Shown: positions 22,466-37,400, counted from the stretch's first letter. The stretch is DNA of 41,730 bases from Streptomycetaceae bacterium (GCA_019243445.1 JAFAUH010000045.1:1-41730), one strand, 5' to 3'. Notes: generated from the sequence alone by a model not told the origin. Program-made: numbers and translations.

Positions 22466-25400
22466 TTACACCCGGTCCGGTTCGCCTCCGGAAGCTCCGC
22501 CGGACCATACGCCCCTTCCAGAGCTTTCGTCGACCTTCCGGAACAGCATGGGCAGAACACCGCCCAGGGCGTGGGTACGGTCCTCAACCCGGCGCCCGGT
22601 CTCCGGGTTGAGCAGAATCACATTCAGCCCAGGTCCGGTCGCCAGCACCACCGCCACTTGGTCGTCGCGGAGCCGCATCACCCACACGTCGGTCAGCTGG
22701 GCACCGTCCGTGCCGACCACCCGCGGCTCGTCCGCCCGGCGGCCGGTCCCGACCCGCAGATAGCCGCGCCGCTCGCTCGGGGAATCCAGCGGCAAGTCCC
22801 GGAAGACCAGGGCGGCTCCGGCTCCGTAGTGGCGCCGGATCCCGGTGGCAGGCTCGGTCACGGTGAACCCGCCCCGGAGTTCGGGAGCACGCTCGGCCTC
22901 CGCCTCGGCCAACTCCTCGACGCGGAACAGCCGGGCGTCGGTGCCCTGGAGTTCGCGCCGTATCGTCCTGGATTGTGGGACCAGCCCGCGTCCGGCCTCC
23001 CAGGTCTCTTCCCAGGTGCGTTCCGCGACGATCCGCAGCTTGTCCAGCCGCTCCTCTGCGCTACCGCCGCCGGTCAGTGGCAGATCTTCACGCAGCAGCC
23101 ATCCCTGCTCGTCGAACTGGTACTCCGCGGTGACCCCGTGCGGAGCACCGGGCGTCGCGAACCTTGCCCTCACCCCCCACATGTCGTATGTGTGCTCGGT
23201 CGCCAACTCCAGACGCAGGCTGCTGGTGTGCAGGAGCAGCGGTACGTCGGGGACGATCCCGCTCTCGTTGGGGAAGCGGAAGTCCCGCAGCACAACTAGC
23301 CGGCAGCCGCCCAGGTCCTCGGCTATCCAGCCGAGCAACTGCTTGCCGGCCTCATTGATCACTACGGCGTCTCCGCCCGGACGGCCCAGGATGTGCATGC
23401 CCGTCCGGCCAAGCGGCAGTTCCCACAGCGGCAGGCCCCTGCCGTAGGAAGAGTCGGAGTAGTAGGTGCGGATGCCGGTGGCTCGCTCGGTGATGGTGAA
23501 CACCTCGTCCATGCGGAGATTCATGAAGAACAGCCGCCGGAGATCGTCGTTCTGGCGCAGGTGCGTGGGTACCCGACCGATCTCGAACCGTTCCACCACC
23601 TCTCGCGGCCCGGCCAGCCGATGGGAGAAGGCAGGCAGGGGGGCTGTGTCCCGGGCACTGGGCCGCCACGCGATCACGCGCAGCGAGGGGGGCGGGGCCC
23701 AGGCGTCGCTCGCCGGCACCGGCCACTCCTGCCCGACCAGGTCGGCGTGATCGTCGAAGCGGTACACGGCCATCGCTGCACCCGGTTGGTCGGACAGCCG
23801 GAACCACACCGCCATGCCGTCCGCCATGCCGTCCGCAGGTGTGGCGTGCTCGGCCCGTTCCGCCGGGAGGCTCTCCCAGAGGTCGCCCGCCCTGCGGGGA
23901 GTCGAGCGCGGGGCGGTTCCCCGGCCCGTCAGCCACGGCGGGAGGGTTTCGAGATCGTAGTCTCCGTCTTCGATGAGCTCCGCTCCCAGCGCCGGCCGGT
24001 TGAAAAGGTCCGTCATTCCTCCAGTGGCCGGGTTGAGAACGGTGACATATCCGTCCTTTGACCGGAACGGCGGGCAGTACCAGACCTCCTGCACGCGGTC
24101 AGGGGCGTCGAACTCCTCAACAATCCTGTTGACGCGGTCGACCCTCCAGTAGCGTGTGCCGAAGGCGCCTCCCCTTGTGATCCTTCCGAGCCACGACGTC
24201 GTGTCCCTGCTGCGCTCGGCGATGATCTCTTCCAGCAGCCGGCCGTCGCGGGCGTCGACCACCAGTTGTTCCAAGGGCGCGCCGCCTCCGGCCTCGGTCG
24301 GAACGAGGGCCAGACGCCAGCTGTCGAGCCTTGCCACCCGCAGCTTCACGAGCAGGTTGCCGTCCACATCCACCAGGCGGGGCAGCGTGCCGGGGGGCTG
24401 ACCGGCGTCGTACCGCAGATACCCCAAGCCGGTGGTCTGCCCTTCGTCGCCCACCCAGATATCGCGCGTGACCTGGGAGCCTTCGGCACTGTAGGAGTAG
24501 CGGTGACCGGCCGTGCGGTCGGTGACGACGAAGGCGTGTCCGGAGTCCGACGTGCCCTCCGCGACGGCCGCGACGGCGAACTGCTCCACCCGTTCCCGGT
24601 CACCCGCCAATCGGCACGACCCCGTAGGGGTGACGACTGCCCTGAGTCCTTCCAGTCCTTCCCATCCGTCCGCCGCATGGGCGAGAGGGATCTCGAAGTA
24701 GTCCCTGGCGTCCTCGAACACCTCCTCCTCGCCATGGCCCCTGGTGTTCTCGAACACCTCGAGATATCCCGTAGCAACCGGCTCCTGCGGGTCGATGAGG
24801 TGCGTCGCGACCATCGGCGCGGCACGCATTGCCTGGTCGGCCCGCCTCACCAGGGCACGCTCGGCCTGTGCCCCCGCCACAATGTCCTCCCGGGCGCCAT
24901 CGATGATCACTTGTCCGGTTCCGGAGTCGATCACCATCCAGGTCAGCGGCCGGCCCTCCTCCGGCAAGGAGTTCCAGGCTGTGGGCACAAGGGCCACCCG
25001 GTCACCGTGGAGCCGTTCCACCCGCCACTGTGGGAGCAGCGCGCCGTCCGCGCCGAATACCTGCAGGTCGTCCTCCTCGTTGTCCGCACCCACCTCAACG
25101 CGCAGGTAGCTGCCCTCCGGATTCAGCGGTTCCAGCGGTAGATCCTGGTGGGTGAGATCGCCGTTGGCGGTGTAGTGGCGCCGGATGCCGGTTTCGCGTT
25201 CGGTGAGGGTGAATCCTCCTGGGATTTCGCGCGCGAGCCGGGCGTCCACCACGGCCGTCCAGTCGAGCCGGAACTCGGCCCAGGTGTCCTCCGTCGCGTA
25301 GAGAGCCGGCACCCGCGCCACCAAAGCGTCTGTGTCCCTGGTGAACTCGGCCCCGACAACCGCCTCCTGCGTCGGCTGGCCCGCGGCCATCAGCCGCAGG

Positions 25401-28400
25401 CCGCCGTCCAGGCAGACCCGTGCGCGCCAGGCGCTCTCCTTTGAGCGCGGGACCCGCAGCGGGAACCTGTCTCGTGCCTCGATCGGCAGACGCCACTGCG
25501 TACCTGCGCGCATCATCCACGACGGGGCCCTCAGCTGCTGGGGGAGGATCGGCCGGAGTTCCCAGCGGCCTCCCAGCGCCGGGCGGGAGAACATGACCTG
25601 GCCGTCAGCTTCGCGTATCAGCACATAGAACGCGCCATCCCGCTGACGCCGCACCGGCTCCCACGGCTGCTCCTCCTCCTCGTGGAAGAGTTGGGTGGTG
25701 GTGACGGTCATGGCCCGGCTGCGCTCGTGGTCGTATCGCACATAGGTGGAGCCCCACTGCCTGTTCTCGTCAAGAATGGCGAAGGCCTCCTCCACGAGCG
25801 CGCCGTCGGCGGCACGGACGCGCAGTTGCTCCAGGGGCTGGGCGGAGTCGGCGGGCGGCCACAGCAGGAGATGGCCCTCACCAACCGACGCCTCGCGCCA
25901 GCCGGCCAGCGGATCGCCGAGCGCGTTCACCAGGCGGGGCAGCGTGCCGTCCGGCCGATCCGTGGCAGACCGCAGGTAGCCCAGGCCCATGGCATGCCCC
26001 TGGTCGCCCACCCAGACGTCGCGCAGCACCTCGATGCCCTCGCCGCTGTAGTAGTGGCGGTGACCGGCCGCTATGTCGGTGATGACGAAGGCCGCGCCGG
26101 ACTGCGCCTGTCCTTCCTCGACGGCCGCGATGTTGTACCGGGCGGTCACCGCGGACGTACCCGTCAGCTCGTAGGAGCGCAGCTCCGCCCCGCTCTCCGC
26201 CCAGGTACGGGTCACCACCGTCGTGAGCCCGCTTTGGACAGGGATCTCGTAGGAGATCCACTGGCACTGCGCGTCGAATACCGTCCGCTGCCCCGACTCG
26301 ATGTGCAGCGCCCCATGATGGCCGCCATCGAGAGCCGTGACGGCGAATCCCCCGATCGTCCGGTCGGCCTGCGGTGCCCCTTCTGTGGCCAGGTGCGAGA
26401 ACTCCACCACCGCCTGCTGTGCATCCCCCAGCAGCCGGTACTGAGCGGATGCCCGCAGCACTCGCGCTCCGCTTATGTCCAGCGGCGGGCGCCACCGGGC
26501 GCGGTCGAAGACCACCATGCCCTTGTGCACGAGCAGTCGGGTATTCAGGTCGGGCGAGAGCGCCACGCGCACCTCACGGATCGCCGCGCCGCCCACCTCG
26601 CGGCCTTCGGCGTCGAGCCGCACCGCCTTGAGCGAGCCGTAGTCGATCCTCCAGTATCCGATCACAGCGCCGCCCTCGGCGTGGAGAGTGAGAGTCTCCT
26701 CCACCGGACGTCCGTTGTTTGTGTCGATCTCCATCCGGATCACCGGCCGGCTGTCTTGAGGCAGGTCGTCCCAAGCCGTGGGCACAAGGGCCACCCGGTC
26801 ATCCTCAAGCCGCTCCGCCCGCCAGCTCGCGAGCGGCACACCGTCCGTGCTGATCAGCCGCGCGTCGCCTTCCCGGCCGCCTACGCCGATGCGCACGTAT
26901 GTCTCTGCCTGCAGCGGCAGGGAAAGCGGCAAGTCCCGGTAGAGCAGGACACCATTGTGGTTGTAGTGGCGCCGGATGCCGGTCCGCCACTCGGTGACGG
27001 TGAACCCGCCCGGCAGGTCGCTCAACAATCCGGTGTCCGCCGCGGGAAGCACATCGAGGCGGAACAGCTCAGCTTCCCTGCCCCGGAGCGCTCGCGTCAC
27101 CAGCCGCGCATCGTCGGGAGCCCGGGTGTGTGTGGCGAGGACTCGCACCTCACGCAGGAGCGCGTCCCCGTCCCCACCGCCGGTCAAGGGCAGGTCTTCA
27201 CTGGCCACCCACCCGTCGCTGGTGAACCGGTACTCCGCGATGGCTCCCTCGGGAGCGCCGGGCACAGCAAACCGCGCCGTCCAGCCCTGCGTGTCATAGG
27301 AGAAGCGGGTCGGCACCTCGCTACGCAGCCCGTCGGGGTGAATCTCGTCGGGGTGAACACGGTGCACCAACAGCGGAACGTCGAGCTCCCGCAGCACGAC
27401 CACCCGGCCGCCGCGCAACTCAGCGGTCACCATGCGGTCACCGTTCTTGTCGTAGAAGCCCAAGTCAGCGGCGTTCGCCTCGAGTCGGACGAGCCGAAGT
27501 CCAAGCTCGTCGTCCAGCGGCAGCTCCCGCGCCAGGAGCCTGCCGTTGATCCGGTAGTAGGAGCGGTCGCCGGTTTCCCGGTCGGTGATCGCCAGCACCC
27601 GGCCGGGTGCCTGCCGAAACAGATCTTGAGCCAGGTCGCTCGGGTAGGACTCATCGCCGAGCGGTTCGATCCGCAAGCAGCGCACCACCTCCTGCGGCCC
27701 GACCAACTCGTAGGCCCAGCGCGGGGCGGACGGGCGCATGCCTTGAGCGGGCTGCGGTCGATATGCCGTCGGCGCGGCGCGGCGGGTCATTGCCACCCGC
27801 AGCGCACCAATACCCGCCCTGTCGTGGTGCCACGCCAGCGGCCACTCATGACGAAGCAGCCTCCCCTCCAGGTCGAACCGGAGCTCAGCCTCGGCCGTCT
27901 CCGGCCTGTAGGGCCGCCACGTCCGCACCGTCAGTCCCTGCGCGTCCCAGGCGAACTCGCCCGGCACGCACGTCCTGCACAAGCTCTCGTCCGGATGGAT
28001 CTGCTGCGGAGCACTCCCCGGGTCGCCCGCCGGCAGCCGCAGGCAGTAGTGCTCCTCCAGGGGAACCTCCCGCCACGCCAGGCGGCCGTCGGAGCCGTAG
28101 AAGCTGCGAATGCCGGTGACCGGCTCGATCCGGGTGGTGTCACGGACCAGCTGCCCATGGATGTTGAACCGGTACTCCACGGTGGCGTCGTCCGGGGCAT
28201 CGGGAGCCGCGAACCTCGCTGTCACCCCCTCGGCGTCCCTGGCGAACTCTGTCGGCATCTCGACGCCCCGGCTGTCAGCATGAACGAGCAGTGGGGTGCC
28301 GTTCGGCCCGATCGCGGCCAACCAGCCGCCCTCCAGCTGTTCGGCGGGCAACTCCGCTCCGCGGGCGTCGTAAAGCTGCGCGACGAGCGTGGAGGTATAG

Positions 28401-31400
28401 GTATCGCGCCAAAAGACGAGCCGGACGCCGGGTATACCGCCCAGCGGCTCCTCCCAGGCTGCAGGCGTGACGGGCAGGCGCCAGTAGTAGTAGCGGAGAA
28501 TGCCCGTGGCATGTTCGGTGATCACAAAAAGGTCACTGACAGGCGTGAAGGGAGCGAAGAGCCACGCGCCTACCTCGCTGTGCAAGAACTCCTCCGTCAC
28601 CAGTCCGATCTGGAACCGGTCTACGGCTTGGGGTGGTCCGACCAGCGTGTAGCTCCACTGAGCAGCGGACGGTTCGGCACTGCGCGCCATGACGACCCGC
28701 AGTGAGCCGAGATTCGCGTCGCCATGCCCAACCAGCGGCCACTCCCCAGCCAGTGGCCATTGCGCGCCGACCAACTCCCCCTCCCAGTCGAACCGGAACG
28801 CGGCTCCGGCTTCATCCGGCGCATAGGGCACCGGCACCCGCACCGTCAGACCGTCTTCGTCTCTGGCGAACCAGACCGGCACATCGACCGCTTGTTCGTG
28901 CGCGTCTGTCAAAAACAGATGCACATCCAGCAAAAAGTCGCTGCTCAGGACCGTCAGGTCCAGTCCGTTGTCGGACGCGGCGACCTTGGCATGCCGCTCG
29001 CCGCCGCCCGCAAGCGCCACCCACAGGCGGAACCGCTCTTGTATGGTGAACGCGTCGCCTACCCTGTTGAACGGCAGGCGCCTGGCCGTCCCCTGTCCCT
29101 CCAGCCAGTGCGGAGCTCCGCCGGCGGAGGGAGCGGAGCCCAACGCCTGTCGGGCGGACAGGACTTGACCGTCGCGAACCATCCTGAGGACTTGGCCATC
29201 CGCCTCGTATTGCGCGTTCCCGTTCCCGTTCTCCAGCAGGCGGTGGGAGCTGTCGAAGCGTGAGAGCTCCCCGTTCAGGTGCTGGAACATCTGGAAGCCC
29301 TGAAGCTCCTGTGCCCCGTCGTAGACTGCGATGTACTCCCGCGTCAGCTGGCCGGTGGACGCATCGACCTGCAGGAATTCCGACGGCAAAGCAGAGCTGC
29401 CGGGCGGCTTCAGCATCACCTCACCAGGGAAGTCGGGCGTGCGAACCACACGCCACCCCTCCAGCGGCCTGCCGTCGACATCCACCAGGGTGGGCAGGGT
29501 GCCTTCCGGCTGACGGCTGTCATACCGCAGGTATCCCAGACCCGTGGTCCGGTCCTCGTCGCCGACCCAGAGCTCATGCATGACCTGGGTGCCTGCGGCA
29601 TCGAAGTGGTAGCGGTAACCGGTCGCCACATCGGTGACGACGAGGGAGTATCCGGCCTGTGATGTGCCCTCCGTGACCGCCGCAATATCGAACCGCACCA
29701 CCCGGCCCAGCAGGTCACCTGCCGGCGGGTACGACAGCCAGTGCGAGCGGATCCCCGTACCGCCCTCCGCCCGGGAAGAAGTCACCACCGCAGTGAGCCC
29801 GTCCAAGATGTGCTCCGCGTCAGTGAAACGGACCTCACGAGAGATCCAGCGGTCCTGCGCGTCGAACACCGTGCGCAGCCCCGACGGGTTGTGCAGCGCG
29901 ACATGGCCGCCCCCGTCAACCGGGACCACGGTGAACTCGCCGATCGCGTGAGCGTCCTCCGCCTCCCCGATCTCCCCGACGGCAGGACGGCGCGAGAACC
30001 CCTGCACCGCCTGGCGCGCGTCCTCCAGCTGTGAGTCGTCAGCGGCCTCTCCCGTCCTTGCGTCCTCGATCACCTCAATGCGTTCTGTCGCACTCAGCTC
30101 CGCCGGATCGATGACATGCGTCACAGCTGCCGGCGCGTGCTGGGCCCGCATCATCCGCACCCCAGTCCCCGGCTCAAGCGCCCGCAGCCGCATCCCCGCC
30201 GGCTCCCCCCCCGACAGCGACACCTCACTGACACCCCGCGCTTGGACCGGCCCACCAGCGACGATGTCCCAAGTGGAGCGGTCGAAGATCACCTCACCGT
30301 CGCAGACCAGCAACCGGATACAGAAGTCGCGCGAGACCGCCACCCGTTCGGCCCGCTCCAGCGCGTCGCCGGTGGCGTCGCGCAATACCGCATCACGCGA
30401 AATGTAGTCGATCTCCCAGTACGCACCGGGCGGAACGCTGTCCCTGAGGTGCAGGATCTCCCCCAAAGGCAAGCCGTTCCCTGCGTCGACCACGATCCGG
30501 CTCGGCGGCCGCTCCTCCTTGGGCAGGTCGTCCCAGGCGGTGGGTACCAAAGCCACCCGGTCACCCTCGAGCCGCTGCGCCCGCCAGCCCTCCAACGGGC
30601 CACCACCTGCACCGATCAGCTGCAGCGCATCCTGTCCGCCGCGCATGTCGACACGCAGGTAGCCGCCCAGTCCATCCAGGTCAACTGGTACATCACGGAA
30701 GACCAAGCAATAGTCGATGTCGTAGAAGCGCCGCACACCGGCTGCCGGCTCGGTGAACCGCTGGTCGGGCGCCCGCTCGGAGAGGGTGAACCCACCCAGG
30801 AGGTCTGGCTCGTGCCGGATGTCCGCGCCTGTCACCTCACCCATCTCGAACAGCGGGGAATTCCGGCCGCTCAGCTCCACCAGCTGTATATCGGGCAGAC
30901 CATGCTCGGAATAGAGAATCTCCCTGACCACTCGCACATCCGCCAGGTGCGCCTCCGCGGCCCCGCCGCCGGTCAGCGGTCGCAGCTGGCGTTCACTGAC
31001 CAGCCGCTTGTCCGCGGCGAACCGGAACTCCACCCTGGCCGCGTCCGGCGCGCCAAGCACTCGGTACCACAGCGTCGTACCCCCTTCCGCATCCTGGGAG
31101 AAACGGATCGGCACCTCGAAGCGCCCGGTGTCGGTGTATACGAGCAGCGGGTCGGCCTCTCCCAGCACGATCAGCCGGTCAGCGCCCGCGTCCACCGTGG
31201 GCACACGGTTGTCGATCTCGTCGTAGATTCCGGCGCTGACGCGGGACGAAGAGCCTTCCGCATAGCGTACGAACCGAAAGCCGGGCCCACCGTCCACCAG
31301 CAGCTCCTCCGCCAGACGCCCGCCGTTGAACCCGTAGAAGACGCGTTCGCCGGTCTCGTGATCGACCATCATGAAAACCCGGGCGTTGCCCAGGTCCATC

Positions 31401-34400
31401 GCCAGGTCCGTCCACAGGAATGCTTCGGTGGGTACTTCGATCGGGAGCCGCTCCAGCACGTCGGACGGACCGATCAGCTCGTAGGACCAGTACGGCACCG
31501 ATGGGTCCGCGCTCCGGTCCATGACCACCTGCAACGCGCCGAGGTGTGGCAACTCGATGTCGTCCCGCAGTGGCCACACCTGGCGGACCGGCATTCCCTG
31601 TGCGTCGAACCGGAACTCGGCCCAGGTCCCCTGCGGCGCGTAGGGCGCCGGCAACCTCACCGTCAGCCCCTCTGCGTCCCTGGCCACCTCCATCGGCACA
31701 CAGCAAGAAGTCCCGTCCGCACCGACCACTTGCGGAACAAAGTCCCGGTCGCCCGCGGCCACGCGCAGGAACAGGCCGTCGTCCAGCGGAAGGTCCCGGT
31801 AGACCAAAGCGCCATCGAAGGTGTAGAGGCGCCGCACGCCGGCCGCCAACTCGGTCACGGTGAACTCGTGCCCGAATTCGGCGGTAAGTCCGGCAGCCTC
31901 CTGAGGACCTTCGATGCCGAAGAGTTCAGACTCCTCGCCGTGGAGCTCCAGAATCGGTGCATAGGTGTCCACCTCTTCCATGGTCACCCGCAGGGCGCCG
32001 AGATGCGCCTCCCCGGCATCGCCGCCGGTCAGCGGCAGCTCCACTCGTGTCAGCCACCCGTCCGTGTCGAACCGGTACTCCGCCGTGACCCCCTCAGGAG
32101 CGCCCGGCACCGCGAACCTCGCTGTCGTCCCTTCCTCGTCGCGGGTGTACTCAACCGGCAGTTCCCCTCGCCCGTTTACTACGTCCACCAGCAGCGGTAC
32201 GCCGTCTCCCCGTACCACGGCGAGCCGGCTGCCGCCCAGTTGGGCCGAGAAGAGCCAATTGCCGGACTCGTTGTAGATGGTCGCTGCCTCGTCCAACCCG
32301 CCCGGTCTGCGCAGGAGCCGGAGACGGGGCTCACCGTTGACGGGCAGTTCCTGGCACAGGGACCTGCCGGTGAGCCGGTGGTAGGTGCGGTAGCCGGTGT
32401 CGTGATTAATGATCGTGAATAGTCGGCCCCCTGTACCCGGCACGCTCACACCCAGGTGGCTCTCCTGGAGCTCCTCGGCAAGGGGTTCGACCCGGAACCG
32501 GCGCATCGCCTCCTCCGGCCCGTCCAGCTGGTAGGCCCAGCACGGGACGGACAGGGGCGTGTCCTGGGCGGGCACACGATCCACGGCCAGATCCATGACC
32601 AAACGCAGCGAGTCGAGGCCCGCCATATCAGGGTTCTCCGCCAACGGCCACACCTGGCGGACCGGCATTCCCTCCGTATCGAACCGGAACTCGGCCCAGG
32701 TCCCCTGCGGCGCGTAGGGCGCCGGCACCCGTACCGTCAGACCCTCCGCGTCCCTGGCCACCTCCATCGGCTGGCGCGGGCTGACCGGTGCTCCGCGATC
32801 GGTGACCACCCGTGGCTCGCCCTCCCGACCACCCGCGGCCACGCGCAGGAAGCTGGTCTCACTGAGCAGGCCCTCGCCCAGCGGAATGTCCCGGTAGATC
32901 AGATGACCTTCGGAGGTGTAGAGGCGCCGCAGGCCGGTCGGCAGCTCGGTGATGGAGTAGCCGCTTCCGAACTCGCGCATAAGCCCGGCATCCGTCTGGG
33001 GTGTCTGGAGACCGAACCGTTCCACCGCCTCCCCGTAGAGCACCACGCTCTCTCGAGGCACTTTGGTCACGACCACCCGCAGCGCGCCGAGGTATGCCTC
33101 CGCGGCACCGCCGACCAGCGGCAGATCCATACTCAGCAGCCTCGCATTGGCGTCGAACCGGTACTGAGCCCTGGCTCCGTCCGGAGCACCGGGCATCGGG
33201 AACGTCGCTGTAGCGACCTCGGCATCCCACGAGAAGCTGGTCGGTACCTCGACGCGCAGGCTGTCGGTGTGTACGCACAGCAGGGTGCCGCCACTGCGCA
33301 GCACGGCCAACCGCCGGGGGGCGAACTGCCCGACGTGCCAGCTCAGCTCCCGCTGGCCGCCTAGGTCGTACACCTGCGAGGACACGGCTGAGTTGCCCGC
33401 GAGCCGGAGCAGCACACCGGTTTCCGGCTCCAGCCGCATCTCCCAGGCAAGGACCCTGCCGGGCCAGCGGGAGGAGAAGTAACGGCGATTGCCGGTGGCC
33501 TCTTCGATGACCGCGAACGCGTCAGTACGGGGCCGCCCGAGCCTGTCCCTGGCCAGGTCGCTCTCCCAGAACTCCCCGGTGAGCGGTTCGATCCGGGAGC
33601 GGTCTGCGGCGTCGGACGGGATCAGCTGATAGGCGAAGTGCAGGGCGGACGGGTTCGCGCTCCGGTCCATGATCAGGCGCGGCGGGTCGAGGTCGGCCCC
33701 GCCGCCCCATACCAGCGGCCACTCGCAGCGGACCAGTGTTCCCCGCGTGTCGAACCGGGCCACGGTCCTGGCGTCCTGCGACACGTAGGGCATCGGCACC
33801 CGCACCGTCAACCCCTCGGCATCCCGCACGAACTCGGCGCGGATGCCCAGTGAGTGCCCCTGCTGATCCGTCAGCTCCAAGCCGCGAGTGGCCGCCGAGA
33901 CCCGGACCCACTGCGGGCTTCCGTACTGTCGTGCGATCCATATCCCGTACGCGCCTGGCGTGTCGAACGGCAAGTGCCTGGCCGTCCCCTGGCCCATCAG
34001 CCACTGCGGGGCGGCACCCCACAAAACGTCCGTCCAGTGCTCCAAGTCGAGTCCCAGGACCGGGCGGCGGAAGATGACGTGGCCGTCGTCGGTCAGCAGG
34101 AGGATCGATGAGCCATTCGACTGATGCGATGCTCGCTGCACCGCGATCGGAAGGCCGGATTCTCCCAGGGTCATGGCGCAGCCTTGCCTGTAGTCGTACA
34201 CCAGGTAAGTGCCCTGGAACTCACCCCTCACGTCACGGATGCCGAGGACCACCTCCAGCACTTGACCATTGAGGTGGACGGTCAGGCTCTCGAAGGGCTC
34301 GGCCGACCCGCCGGTCGGTCGCAGCATGAGGCGATCGCCGTCCGCCATCGTGACCTGCCACCCTTCGAGCGGATCGCCGTGCACGTCCACCAGGGAGGGC

Positions 34401-37400
34401 GGTAGGCCGCCCCGCTGACGACTGTCGAACCGCAGATAGCCCAGCCCCGTGGTCTGTCCCTCGTCGCCCACCCAGACATCGGTCATGACGTGGGTGTCCT
34501 CGGCGTCGAAGTGGTAGCGGTAACCGGTCGCCAAGTCGGTGATGACGAAGCCCTGTCCGCCCTGCGCCGACCCCGCCGCCGCGGCGGCCGCGATGTCGAA
34601 CCGCGCCACCAGCTCCGACCCGCCCCGCAGCTCGTACCTGCCGACCTCCGCCCCGTCCCGCGCCCACGAGCGGGTGACGGACACGCTCAGCCCGGCCAGG
34701 CTCTTCGTCGCAGCTGTGAGCGGGATGTCGCGGGAGATCCAGGCGCCGCCGTCGGCGGTCGCGAACCCCTCCACCACGTGTCCCGTGGCATTCAGCTCTT
34801 CTTCCGGGTTCACCAGGTGCGTCTCGGCTATCGGCGGGGGCGCGTCGTTGCGCATCACCGAGGAGCCGGCGACCAGCCGCTCCCACGGCCGGTCGGTGGC
34901 GTTGACCGGCACCAGCGCCACCTCGTGGGGACCCACCCGCTCCGCCCGGAACAGCGCCGACGGCACGCCCTCGGCCGCCAGCCGCTGCGGCGTCACGGAC
35001 GGCTCAAGCATGTCCATGCGCAGCGTGCCCAGACCGTTCTCCAGTGTCAGCTCCCTGGCAACCGGCCTGCCGTCCGCCAGGTAGTGCAGCCGCGCGAGGA
35101 GGTCGGCCGGCTCCTGGGGCGGCGCTGCAAGCAGTTCCGCAGGATGCTCCACCGGCGTGAGGGCCATGCCCACCATCACCTGCGCCCCGGCCGCGGCCGC
35201 CGGCGAAGCCTGCTCCAAGTCGGCCTGGGTGGGCATCCACCACTCGGAACGGGAGAAGATCATCACGCGGTCGCGTATCAGCCCCGCGGTGCCCTGCGAG
35301 GCATCCACGACGGCTTCTTGAATGAGGTCCCCGGCGAGGTTGCGCTGCACGGCCCGCCCGGAGGCGTAGTCGATCCACCAGTACGACTCGGGCAGCAGAG
35401 TGTTTCCCTCGTGGATACCGAGAGTCTCCTCCACCGGACGCCCGGTCTGCGGGTCGAACACGATTCGGGTCAGCGGCGCCCCCTGCCCGCCCAGGGCTTG
35501 TTCGCTCAGGTGGTCCCACAGCGTCGGCCGCAAAAGCACCTGGCCGTTGGCAAACGGCTCCGCCACCCAGCCCGGCAGCGCAGCACCGTCCGCACCGAGC
35601 AGTTGCAGGGCACTGGCCCGTCTGCCCACATTGACCCGCAGATAGCCGTTTCCTCCCGCCTGTATCTGCACCGGCAGCTCCCGGTAGGTCAGGACGCGGT
35701 CAGCACCGTAGCGACGTCGGATGCCAGTCGCCCGTTCGACGACGGTGAAGCCGCCCCGCGCGGCGCTCCCCACAATGCCTTGCGGGACGAGTTGGAACGC
35801 CTGTGCATCGTCGCCGGAGAGCGCCGGGGGCATGGCGAGGCGCACCTCGCGCCCGTCCTCCAGCATGACGATCTGCCACTCGCGCACCATCCGCAGCGAA
35901 CCCAGGTGTTCATCCGCGCCACCGCCACCGGTCAGCGGAAGATCATCCCGGATGATCCGCCCGTGCCTGAAGCGGTACTCCGCCCTGGCTTCCCTCGGCG
36001 CACCGGGCACCCGGAACATCGCCGTCAGAACATGCTGCTCGGGCCTGGTGACGGCGAGCGGGAATTCGACGCGCGGGGTGCTGCCGAGGTGCATGAGCAG
36101 CACATCGGGCGGTGGGCTGAGGGGGGCATCGCCGCTCTCCTGGAAAGGGTTCGCGATCCTGAAGTCCCGCGCCACGACCGCCCGGCCGCCGTCCACGAAC
36201 TCGGCGTGCCAGGCAGGCAACCGCCTGCCATACAGGTCATACACGCGTACCGGGCCATGAACCGCCCCCAGGATACGCAAGCCCGCTCGCTCCACATCCC
36301 TGACCTTCGAGATCAGACCGGCGGTGATGGCGATGTAGTAGCGGCGGATACGGGTAGCAGGTTCGAAGATCGCGAACGCATAGGCACGGTTGTTCCCGAA
36401 GCTGTCCCTGGCCAGGTCGCTGTCCCAGAACTCCAGGGTCGGCGGTTCGATCACGAACCGGCCCGTCGCCTCGGAGGGTCCGATCAGCTCATGAGTCCAG
36501 CGCGGCTCACCGCCGAAGCCTGGGGAGGGATCCCGGTGCAGGGTCACCTGCAGCGAGCCGAGCGGCTCCCAGAACCCGGTGTCCGGCAGCGGCCACATCT
36601 GCCGGATCAGCGTCCCGTTCGCATCGAACCGGTATTCGATAGTGCGTGCGATCGGCCGGTCGGATGTCGGCACCCGCACTGTCAGACCGTCCACGTCCCT
36701 GGTGAACTCGCCCCTCATGGCAACCGGTTGCATGACGGCCCGTTGCCCATGAGGATTGCGCCTGCCCACCACTGCAAAGCCGTCAGCGGTCGGCCTGATA
36801 CTGACCGATTCCAGGTCATGACCCAGGAGTCGGCCCATCTCAAAGGCGCCCTCACGGCCGAACGGCAGCCGCATACCGGTCCCTTGGCGTGTCAGCCACC
36901 CAGGGGCGGATCCCTGGAACCACACTCCCTCCGGCCGCGCCCCGGCCTCCGTCCCCAGTGCCGGGCGGGAGAAGAGGATCATGCCCGAGGAGCTGTAGAC
37001 CGACACCCATCCGTCTGTGAAGCGGCTGACCGTGTTTGCCCAGGAGTCGCGCGTGTTGTAGTAGGCGTCGAGATCATCGGTGATCCCCGTGACCCGGTCG
37101 ACCCTCCAGTAGGTGCCCGCGAACGCCCCCGCCTCGTCGCGCACAGCGATGATCTCCCCCACCAGCTGGCGGTCGGCGCCGATCACCAGCCGTTCCCCCG
37201 GCGCGTCCGAGTGGGCAGTCGGCACCAGCGCCAGCATGTCGTGGTCGAGCGCTTCGACCTGCAGCGTCTCCAGCGGCCTGCCCTGCGCGTCCACCAGGTC
37301 GGGCAGTGCCTCGCCCCGCCGGTTGCCAATGAACCGCAGATAGCCCAGCCCCGTGGTCTGCCCCGGATCGCCCATCCACCGGTCTTCGATCACCATGTCG

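Noticed and set aside
22466-22900. C-terminal toxin domain in the giant protein
   Set aside because: The end is a shortened version of the repeat module; no nuclease, deaminase or ADP-ribosyl-transferase motif and no small immunity gene follow.
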